From Lichenicoccus roseus (GTDB lineage Bacteria > Pseudomonadota > Alphaproteobacteria > Acetobacterales > Acetobacteraceae): a DNA stretch of 64,000 nt. The DNA lies in contig NZ_VCDI01000005.1 in the NCBI RefSeq assembly GCF_005844085.1, positions 62,001 through 126,000 of the forward strand. The letters run 5' to 3'. The notes beneath the pieces were generated by a model. It had not been told where the DNA came from. It searched no databases and worked only from the letters and a program-made list of their open reading frames with translations. Made by a program: the position numbers and the translations under genes. Below, in pieces: positions 45,001 to 51,663 of the stretch (position 1 is the stretch's first letter; every line of letters starts with the position of its first letter).

Positions 45001-45891
45001 ATGAAGCAAATTCTCTTCACCGGCGGCAGCGGCAAGGCCGGCCGCCACGTGGTGCAGTACCTGGTCGAGCGGGGCTACCACGTGCTCAACATCGACCAGA
45101 AGCCGCTGGACAACCCGAAGGTCCGCACGCTGATCACCGACATCACCGATGCCGGCCAGCTGTTCAACGCGTTCTCGTCCTATACCGGACTGCACGAGTT
45201 CGACCCCGACCTGCGGCCGAACAAGATCGACGCGGTGGTGCATTTCGCGGCAATCCCGCGCGTCATGATCGTGCCGGACAACGAGACCTACCGGATCAAC
45301 GTCATGGGCACCTACAACGTGCTCGATGCCGCCACCAAGCTCGGCATCCCGAAGGTGATCATCGCGTCGAGCGAGACCACCTACGGCGTGGTGTTTGCCA
45401 ACACGCCGCGCGAGCCGGACTATTTCCCGCTCGACGAGGAGTATCCGGTCGATCCGATGGATAGCTACGCGCTGTCCAAGATCTGCAACGAGCGCACCGC
45501 TCGCGCCTTCTCGCTGCGCAACAACTCGGACATCTACGCCTTGCGCATCGGCAACGTGGTCGAGCCGTCCGAGTACGAGCTGTTCCCGGGCTGGTTCGCC
45601 AAGCCGGACTTCCGCAAGAAGATCGCCTGGAGCTACATCGACGCGCGCGACCTCGGTGAGATCGTGCGTCTCGGCATCGAGACCGACGGCCTTGGCTACC
45701 AGGTCTTCAATGCCGCCAATGACCACACTTCGTCGGACCTGCCGACGGCCGAGCTGCTGCGACGCTATTACCCTAACGTGCCGGTGCGTGCGGAGCTCGG
45801 TGAGTTCGAGGGCCTGCTCTCGAACAAGAAGGTTCGCGAGAAGCTGGGCTTCAAGGAGAAGCACAACTGGCGCAACTACGTGAAGGTCTGA
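45001..45891 (+). CDS. NAD-dependent epimerase/dehydratase-family dehydrogenase (candidate first enzyme)
   Basis: A 296-residue extended SDR with Rossmann motif GGSGKAGRHV at the N-terminus, a VHFAAIPRVMI strand, Ser/Thr in IASSETTYG and the Tyr-Lys pair in YALSK. This is the fold of UDP-sugar epimerases, uronate dehydrogenase and D-erythronate dehydrogenase (DenD). Here it sits at the end of the ABC operon, 31 bp after the binding protein, and converges 6 bp from otnC. A role as the entry dehydrogenase, giving an oxo-acid for the OtnI/OtnK/OtnC route, is inferred; it is shorter than the ~325-residue DenD I know, so the substrate may differ. Confidence 0.75.
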   Translation: MKQILFTGGSGKAGRHVVQYLVERGYHVLNIDQKPLDNPKVRTLITDITDAGQLFNAFSSYTGLHEFDPDLRPNKIDAVVHFAAIPRVMIVPDNETYRINVMGTYNVLDAATKLGIPKVIIASSETTYGVVFANTPREPDYFPLDEEYPVDPMDSYALSKICNERTARAFSLRNNSDIYALRIGNVVEPSEYELFPGWFAKPDFRKKIAWSYIDARDLGEIVRLGIETDGLGYQVFNAANDHTSSDLPTAELLRRYYPNVPVRAELGEFEGLLSNKKVREKLGFKEKHNWRNYVKV

Positions 45892-45897
45892 GGCAGG

Positions 45898-46575
45898 CTA
45901 GGCCCCGGCGCCGTCACCATGCGCATCCGGCACCGGCAGGTCGATCTTGAAGGTCGCGACCAGATCGTCGACCTGCGCAGTGGTCAGCGCCCGGGGATCC
46001 AGGCCGCGCAGCATCAGGTAGAGCCGCGCGGTCTCTTCCAGCTCTTCCATCGCATAGACGGCAGCTTCAAGGTCGCGGCCGGCAACGACGGGGCCGTGAT
46101 TGGCGAGCAGGACGGAGGAGTAGCGGCCGGCGAGCCCGCGTATGGCGCCGGCCACCGCGGCGTCGCCGGGGCGGTGATACGGGATCAGCGCCGTCTGACC
46201 GACGCGCATCACATAGTACGGCGTCAGCGGCGGCAGCACCGTGCGCGGATCGATGCCGGGGAGCATGGAGACGGCGACGCTGTGCGCGGAGTGCAGATGC
46301 ACGACCGCGCCGGCACCGTGCCGCGTCTCGTAGAGCGCCTGATGCAGCGGGATCTCCTTGGTCGGCGGATCGCCGGACAGCAACCGCCCGTCGATGCCGA
46401 GATGCGACAGCCGCGCCGGATCGAGGAAGCCCATCGAGGCGTTCGTCGGCGTCATCAGCAGGCTGCCGTCCTCGAGGCGCGCACTGACATTGCCGGAAGA
46501 GCCTGGCGTCAGGCCACGCTCGAACAGCGAGCGGGAAAACATGCAGATCTGCTCGCGCAGGGCATTCTCGTTCAT
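45898..46575 (-). CDS. otnC: 3-oxo-tetronate 4-phosphate decarboxylase (class II aldolase family)
   Basis: A 225-residue zinc-dependent aldolase-family decarboxylase converting 3-oxo-tetronate 4-phosphate to dihydroxyacetone phosphate and CO2. Phosphate-binding SGN is at 27-29, catalytic Glu74 is in KEIPLHQAL, and metal His93 and His95 (VVHLHS) and His160 (LLANHGPVV) are present. TPYYVMRVG and YHRPGDAAV match E. coli OtnC/YgbL closely. ATG 46575 is preferred over ATG 46617 because the longer start lies inside the putative operator at 46617-46630 and has no ribosome site. It is divergent from ltnD. Confidence 0.88.
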   Translation of the reverse strand: MNENALREQICMFSRSLFERGLTPGSSGNVSARLEDGSLLMTPTNASMGFLDPARLSHLGIDGRLLSGDPPTKEIPLHQALYETRHGAGAVVHLHSAHSVAVSMLPGIDPRTVLPPLTPYYVMRVGQTALIPYHRPGDAAVAGAIRGLAGRYSSVLLANHGPVVAGRDLEAAVYAMEELEETARLYLMLRGLDPRALTTAQVDDLVATFKIDLPVPDAHGDGAGA

Positions 46576-46616
46576 GACCGGTCCATATCCGTAGGCGGGG
46601 TTTTCGCGATGTGCCA

Positions 46617-46630
46617 TGGCAGCGCAATCA
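46617..46630. promoter_or_regulatory. Second LacI-type operator candidate TGGCAGCGCAATCA
   Basis: This 14-mer matches the reverse-strand form of the palindrome at 40191-40204 (TGGTAGCGCAACCA) in 12 of 14 positions. It lies between the divergent otnC (start 46575) and ltnD (start 46653), 23 bp before ltnD. A shorter TGCCATGGCA palindrome (46612-46621) overlaps it. The match suggests the LacI regulator controls the enzymes as well as the importer. Confidence 0.5.
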
Positions 46631-46652
46631 CATTAAGTCGTCCGGAGGCACA

Positions 46653-47567
46653 ATGACCAGCAGTCCAGGCAAGCCGCGCGCGTCCGTCATCGGCCTTGGC
46701 TCGATGGGCCTTGGCATGGCGCAATCGCTGCAGCGTGCCGGCTTCGAGGTCGCGGGCTGCGACGTCTCCGAGGCTGCTGTGGCGCGCTTCGCCGAGCACG
46801 GCGGCGTGCCGGCGCAGACGCCCGCCGAGTGTGCGCAGGGCGCCGGCTGCGTGGTGTCGGTGGTGGTCAATGCCGCGCAGACCGAGGCGGTGCTGTTCGG
46901 TCCCGAAGGCTGTGCCGGCAGCATGCCCGAGGGCGCGGTTTTCGTCTCCTCGGCGACGATGGCCCCGGAAGCCGCGCGCGCGCTGGCGTCAAGGCTGGAG
47001 GCGACGGGCCGGCTCTATCTCGACGCTCCGATGAGCGGCGGCGCCGGCCGCGCCGCCGACGGCTCTCTGACCATGATGGCGTCCGGAAGCATCGCGGCAT
47101 TTGCCCGGGCGCAGCCGGCACTCGACGCGATGACCGGCACGTTGCACCGCCTCGGCGACGAGGCCGGCCTGGGTTCGGCGTTCAAGATGGTCAACCAGCT
47201 GCTTGCCGGCGTACATATCGCCGCCGCCTGCGAGGCGATCGCGTTCGCATCGCGCCAGGGGCTCGATCTCGCGCGGGTCTACGAGGTGATCACGCAATCG
47301 GCCGGCAACAGCTGGATGTTCGAGAACCGGGTGCCGCACGTGCTGGACGGCGACTACAGCCCGAAAAGCGCGGTGTCGATCTTCACCAAGGATCTCGGCA
47401 TCGTCATGGACATGGCGCGCGACCTGAAGTTTCCTGTCCCGGTCGCGGGCGCTGCGTTGCAGATGTATCTGATGACGGCGGCAGCCGGAATGGCGCAGGA
47501 CGACGATGCGTCGGTTGCCCGCCTCTATGCGCAGATTGCCGGGCTCAAGCTGCCGGCCGGGAAGTAG
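46653..47567 (+). CDS. ltnD: L-threonate dehydrogenase-type 3-hydroxyacid dehydrogenase
   Basis: A 304-residue beta-hydroxyacid dehydrogenase. NAD-binding GLGSMG is at 14-19, the substrate-binding DAPMSGG at 124-130, the catalytic Lys178 is in FKMVNQLLAG, and GNSWMFENRVPHVL is typical of the LtnD branch. TCCGGAGGCAC before ATG 46653 is a strong ribosome site. In the tetronate route LtnD oxidises L-threonate to 2-oxo-tetronate. It is followed by otnI (2 bp gap) and otnK, so the three are an operon. Confidence 0.88.
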   Translation: MTSSPGKPRASVIGLGSMGLGMAQSLQRAGFEVAGCDVSEAAVARFAEHGGVPAQTPAECAQGAGCVVSVVVNAAQTEAVLFGPEGCAGSMPEGAVFVSSATMAPEAARALASRLEATGRLYLDAPMSGGAGRAADGSLTMMASGSIAAFARAQPALDAMTGTLHRLGDEAGLGSAFKMVNQLLAGVHIAAACEAIAFASRQGLDLARVYEVITQSAGNSWMFENRVPHVLDGDYSPKSAVSIFTKDLGIVMDMARDLKFPVPVAGAALQMYLMTAAAGMAQDDDASVARLYAQIAGLKLPAGK

Positions 47568-47569
47568 CC

Positions 47570-48349
47570 ATGCCGCGTTTCGCCGCCAACCTCACCATGA
47601 TGTTCAACGAACATGCGTTCCTCGACCGCTTCGACGCGGCAGCGGATGCGGGCTTCGAGGCCGTCGAGTTCCTGTTCCCCTACGAGGCCACCCCCGACGA
47701 GGTCGGGGCGCGGGTGTCGCGCAACAGGCTCGAGGTGGCGCTGTTCAACCTGCCGCCGGGGGACTGGGCGGCCGGGGAGCGCGGGCTGGCGGCACTGCCG
47801 GAACGCGCGCCGGAGCTGGACGGGCTGCTCGACCGCGCGCTGCCCTACGCCGAGGCGACCGGGGTGCGCCGGCTGCACCTGATGGCGGGGATCGCCGATG
47901 CACACGATCCGCGCGCCACCGCGGCCTACGCCGCAGCGGTGGAGCACTGCGCCGGACGGCTCGGCGAGCGCGGGCTCGACCTGGTGCTGGAACCGATCAA
48001 CGGCCGCGACATGCCGGGCTATTTCCTGAGCGATTTCTCCCGCGCGGCGCTGCTGATCCAGGAACTCGGCCTGCCGAACCTGAAGCTGCAGTTCGACATC
48101 TACCATCGGCAGATCCTGCACGGCGACGTCACCATGGCGCTGCGGGCGATGATCGGGCTGATCGGCCATGTGCAGATCGCCAGCGTGCCGTCGCGTAACG
48201 AGCCGGACGGCGAGGAGCTGAACTGGCCGTTCCTGTTCGAGGAGCTGGACCGCGTCGGCTATGCGGGCTTCGTGGGATGCGAGTATCGCCCGCGCGGCAG
48301 AACGGTCGACGGGCTCGGCTGGTTCGCCCCCCATGCCAGGAAACGCTGA
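47570..48349 (+). CDS. otnI: 2-oxo-tetronate isomerase (hydroxypyruvate isomerase family)
   Basis: A 259-residue TIM-barrel isomerase. Metal and catalytic positions are visible as Glu141 (LEPINGRDMPGYF), Asp176 in LQFDIYH with His179, and Glu238 (GFVGCEYRP). The N-terminus AANLTMMFNEHAFLDRF is characteristic of the Hyi/OtnI family. OtnI converts 2-oxo-tetronate to 3-oxo-tetronate before phosphorylation. It starts 2 bp after ltnD and ends 3 bp before otnK; a hydroxypyruvate isomerase activity is the alternative. Confidence 0.88.
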   Translation: MPRFAANLTMMFNEHAFLDRFDAAADAGFEAVEFLFPYEATPDEVGARVSRNRLEVALFNLPPGDWAAGERGLAALPERAPELDGLLDRALPYAEATGVRRLHLMAGIADAHDPRATAAYAAAVEHCAGRLGERGLDLVLEPINGRDMPGYFLSDFSRAALLIQELGLPNLKLQFDIYHRQILHGDVTMALRAMIGLIGHVQIASVPSRNEPDGEELNWPFLFEELDRVGYAGFVGCEYRPRGRTVDGLGWFAPHARKR

Positions 48350-48352
48350 GCC

Positions 48353-49651
48353 ATGACGCTCCTGCTCGGCTGCATCGCCGACGACTATACCGGCGCCTCC
48401 GACCTCGCCAGCATGCTCTCGCGCTGCGGCCTGCGCACGGTGCAGACCATCGGCGTGCCGCCTTCGAGCCTGGAGCTTCCCGAGGTGGATGCCGTGGTGG
48501 TGGCGCTGAAGAGCCGCTCGATCGAGGCCCATCGCGCGGTGGAGCTGTCGCTGGAAGCGGAGAGCTGGCTGCGTGGTCGCGGCGCCGGGCACGTGCTGTT
48601 CAAGATCTGCTCGACCTTCGACTCCACCGATGCCGGCAATATCGGCCCGGTGCTGGACGCGCTGCGAGCCCGCGCCGGGGGCGGCATCGTTGCCGTCAAC
48701 CCGGCCTTCATCGAGACCGGGCGCACCGTCTACCAGGGCCATCTGTTCGTGAACGGCGTGCCGCTGCACGAGAGCCCGCTGAAGGACCATCCGCTCAACC
48801 CGATGCATGACAGCAACCTGGTGCGTGTGCTGGCCCGGCAGAGCGCCAGCCCGGTCGGGCTGGTGCCGCTCGCCGTCATCGAGCAGGGGCCGGATGCGAT
48901 CCGTGCCGCGCTGCAGGCGCTCGCCTCCGACGGAAACGGCAGCGCAATCCTGGACTCCGTGGCGCCCCGCCATCTGCTGGCCATCGGCGAAGCGGCGCTA
49001 TCGGAGCCGGTCTCCACCGGCGCCTCCGGCATCGGCTACGGGCTGGCGCGTGCGCTGGTGGCGCGCGAGGGATTGCCCGCGCATGCGGTCAGCGCGGTCG
49101 GGTCCACCGACCACCGGGATGCGCACGCGGCGATCCTGGCCGGGTCGTGCTCGGCCGCCACGCTACGGCAGATCGAGGTGGCAGAACGCCGGATGCCCTG
49201 CCTGAAGCTCGATATCGATGCCCTTCTGGATGGTCCCGCCGAAGCGCAGCGGGCACTGGACTGGGCGACCCAGCGGCTCGCAAAGGGGCCAATACTGATC
49301 GCGAGCAGCACGCCGCCGGAAGCGGTGCGCGCCACCCAGGCACGGCACGGCGGTCCGGCCGCGGGCCATGCGGTCGAGCAGGCTCTGGCCGGACTGGCGG
49401 AAGGGCTGCTGGCGGCGGGACTCGGGCAGCTGATCGTGGCTGGTGGCGAGACTTCGGGCGCCGTTGTCGACCGGCTCGGCCTGCAGGCCTTCCTGATCGG
49501 GCCTGAGATCGCGCCCGGCGTGCCGGTGCTGCAGGCGGTCGGCGCCCGTTCCTCCGGACTGATGCTGGCACTCAAGTCCGGCAATTTCGGCGGCGACGAC
49601 TTCTTTCTCGAAGCCCTCGCCAAGCTGCGCGATCCGGACGCGTCGAGCTAG
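48353..49651 (+). CDS. otnK: 3-oxo-tetronate kinase (DUF1537 four-carbon acid sugar kinase)
   Basis: A 432-residue acid-sugar kinase. The N-terminal DUF1537 domain opens with GCIADDYTGASDLASML and includes LFKICSTFDSTDAGNIGPV; the C-terminal nucleotide-binding domain includes QLIVAGGETSGAVVDRLG and ends with LALKSGNFGG. OtnK phosphorylates 3-oxo-tetronate with ATP, feeding OtnC. With LtnD and OtnI it completes the route from threonate or erythronate to DHAP. Last gene of the plus-strand enzyme operon. Confidence 0.92.
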   Translation: MTLLLGCIADDYTGASDLASMLSRCGLRTVQTIGVPPSSLELPEVDAVVVALKSRSIEAHRAVELSLEAESWLRGRGAGHVLFKICSTFDSTDAGNIGPVLDALRARAGGGIVAVNPAFIETGRTVYQGHLFVNGVPLHESPLKDHPLNPMHDSNLVRVLARQSASPVGLVPLAVIEQGPDAIRAALQALASDGNGSAILDSVAPRHLLAIGEAALSEPVSTGASGIGYGLARALVAREGLPAHAVSAVGSTDHRDAHAAILAGSCSAATLRQIEVAERRMPCLKLDIDALLDGPAEAQRALDWATQRLAKGPILIASSTPPEAVRATQARHGGPAAGHAVEQALAGLAEGLLAAGLGQLIVAGGETSGAVVDRLGLQAFLIGPEIAPGVPVLQAVGARSSGLMLALKSGNFGGDDFFLEALAKLRDPDASS

Positions 49652-49780
49652 GCGGTCGGCGCGTTCACGCCCCGCAATATATTCCGGCATTCGTGGGCAA
49701 CCTGAACGCGATCAGACCGCACAGCCGTCCGATGCGAGTGGCATCGCCCGCCTTGATGGCGGCGATCTTGGTTGGCCGGG

Positions 49781-50296
49781 TCACGGACGGTAAGGAACTT
49801 CCTTACCGGTTGCGAGGAGCCGCTCAAGGTAGCGCACCGTCTTGCGCCCGTCGTGGATCGCGGCCTGTCCGACCTCGACGAAGCCAAGCCTGTCATGCAG
49901 TGCATCCGAAACCGGGTTCGGCGGATCGATATTCACCTCGCAGACCACGCGGTCATGACCCATCCCGGCAGCACGGTCGAACAGGTCGTCGTAGAGCAGC
50001 CGCGCCAATCCGCGTCCGCGCGCCTGAGCCGCCACCACCACCCGGTCGACATACACGAACCGCCGGCGGCGCTCGCGGAACCACCGGAAGTTCGGGCTGA
50101 CGTAGTCGGCGGCCTGATCGAAGGCCAGCAGGAAAGCATCGGCCTCGCCGATCCGCACGGCGTGGAATGCCTGCCCGAGAAGGCGGCCGAACTCTGCCGC
50201 AGAAAGCAGCGAGAGTTCGGCGGCATGAGCGTTGTTCAACGCCAGCAGGCAAGCATGCCGATCCGGTTCAATCGGGATTGGCAGCACCGCTGCCAC
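49781..50296 (-). CDS. GNAT-family N-acetyltransferase
   Basis: A 171-residue GNAT protein starting at GTG 50296. The acetyl-CoA motif A is VYVDRVVVAAQARGRGLARLL, with RGRG as the pyrophosphate-binding turn; motif B is in CEVNIDPPNPVSDALHDRLGFVEVG. Substrate is unknown; small-molecule or protein amino groups are both possible. It begins 4 bp after the Old Yellow Enzyme gene on the same strand, so they are co-transcribed. Confidence 0.85.
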   Translation of the reverse strand: MAAVLPIPIEPDRHACLLALNNAHAAELSLLSAAEFGRLLGQAFHAVRIGEADAFLLAFDQAADYVSPNFRWFRERRRRFVYVDRVVVAAQARGRGLARLLYDDLFDRAAGMGHDRVVCEVNIDPPNPVSDALHDRLGFVEVGQAAIHDGRKTVRYLERLLATGKEVPYRP

Positions 50297-50300
50297 CGGG

Positions 50301-51413
50301 CTAGCGCTCGATGGTGATCTGGCCGTTCATGCCCGGCCAGTCCGAGTAGCCGACCGAGCCGCCACCGTACCAGTACGATTTCGGCGCGTCCGCGAGCGGC
50401 GCCCCGCTACGCAGGCGCCCGACCAGGTCAGGATTGGCGAGGTAGGACCGTCCGAAGCTGAACAGGTCGGCCTTGTCCTCGGCCAGCATCTGCTCGGCCA
50501 GCTCGAGCGTGTACTGGTTGTTGGCGATATAGGCCCCGCTGAACCGCCGCCGCAGCGCCGGGAAGTCGACATCGTCCGGTACGTCGCGGGTCTGCTGGGT
50601 GACGCCCTCGATGTCGTGGATGTAGAGCAGCCCGACCTTGGACAGGGCGTCGACATAGGCGCCGTAGGTTGCCATCACGGTGCTGTCGAGCGGGGTGCTG
50701 CCCGGCTCGGTGGTGGCGGGCGAGATGCGGATACCAACCCGGCCGCCGCCGCCCCAGACCTCGGTCACTGCCTTCACCACCTCGAGCGGAAAGCGCAGCC
50801 GGTTCTCGATCGAGCCGCCATAGCGGTCGGTGCGCTGGTTGGTGCTGTCGCGGACGAACTGCTCGAGGAGGTAGTTGTTGGCCGAATGGACCTCGACACC
50901 GTCGAAGCCGGCATCCTTCGCGCACTGCGCCGCGTGCCGGTAATCCTCGACGATGGCCAGGATCTCGTCGGTCTCCAGCGCCCGCGGGGTGACGTGGTCC
51001 TGCATGCCGTCGTTGGTGAAGGCCTGCCCCTTCGGCTTGAGGGCCGAGGGCGCCACCGGCAGCGCGCCGCCATGCAGGCTTGGATGCGAGATACGCCCGG
51101 TGTGCCAGAGCTGCAGGAACATACGGCCGTCGCGCCGATGCACGGCGCGGGTGATGCGCTGCCAGGCCTCGACCTGCTCCGGCGTAAAGATCCCCGGCGT
51201 CATCGCATAGCCGCGCGCCTGTGCCGAGATGTTGGTCGCCTCGCTGATGATCAGCCCGCAATCGGCCCGCTGGGCATAGTAGTCGATGGCGAAATCCGGC
51301 GGTACGCCGGCCTCGCTGGAGCGGCTACGGGTCAACGGCGCCATCACCACGCGATTCGGCAGGTGCAGGTCGCCGATGGTAACCGGCTGCAGCACCGGAC
51401 TGTCGTTTGGCAT
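50301..51413 (-). CDS. Old Yellow Enzyme family alkene reductase (NemA-like)
   Basis: A 370-residue FMN-dependent ene-reductase. The N-terminal PNRVVMAPLTRSRS holds the FMN contacts, GLIISEATNIS follows, and the active-site pair VEVHSANNYLLEQF (His-x-x-Asn) binds the substrate carbonyl. FLQLWHTGRISHP contains the FMN-contacting Gln, and FSFGRSYLANPDL is the phosphate loop. The enzyme reduces alpha,beta-unsaturated carbonyls, nitro-esters or N-ethylmaleimide with NADPH. The start ATG 51413 is chosen; the open frame upstream enters the intergenic region. It is divergent from the large regulator at 51664. Confidence 0.92.
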   Translation of the reverse strand: MPNDSPVLQPVTIGDLHLPNRVVMAPLTRSRSSEAGVPPDFAIDYYAQRADCGLIISEATNISAQARGYAMTPGIFTPEQVEAWQRITRAVHRRDGRMFLQLWHTGRISHPSLHGGALPVAPSALKPKGQAFTNDGMQDHVTPRALETDEILAIVEDYRHAAQCAKDAGFDGVEVHSANNYLLEQFVRDSTNQRTDRYGGSIENRLRFPLEVVKAVTEVWGGGGRVGIRISPATTEPGSTPLDSTVMATYGAYVDALSKVGLLYIHDIEGVTQQTRDVPDDVDFPALRRRFSGAYIANNQYTLELAEQMLAEDKADLFSFGRSYLANPDLVGRLRSGAPLADAPKSYWYGGGSVGYSDWPGMNGQITIER

Positions 51414-51663
51414 CAGTGTTCCTTGGGATTGAGTGTATCGATATCTCCCGCGGGGAAGCGATCTTGGCCTCGCAAGTTCCAGTCCAGGAAGCCGGCGTTG
51501 CGCCAACAGCGAGGTCGTTTCGATATCAAACTTGCTGAAACCGAAACAACGTGATTTCTTACCCGTTAACTTTCTGACAATATGGCACTGTCTGCGGCCA
51601 TCTGTCGCCACTCGTTCTAAGCAGCCTTGGTGCCCGGCGTCGGTGCCAATCCCGGGATCGCTC
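51414..51663. promoter_or_regulatory. Divergent promoter region with repeated TCGATATC
   Basis: This 250-bp gap lies between the divergent OYE and SARP-type regulator genes. Within it the octamer TCGATATC occurs twice, at 51438-51445 and 51520-51527. The second copy sits inside GTTTCGATATCAAAC. The stretch 51515-51590 is A/T-rich for this genome. The repeats are candidate regulator sites; no -10/-35 pair is clear. Confidence 0.35.

Noticed and set aside
46576-46617. Longer otnC start at ATG 46617
   Set aside because: The start would lie within the putative operator, has no ribosome site, and adds residues absent from the OtnC sequence I know.
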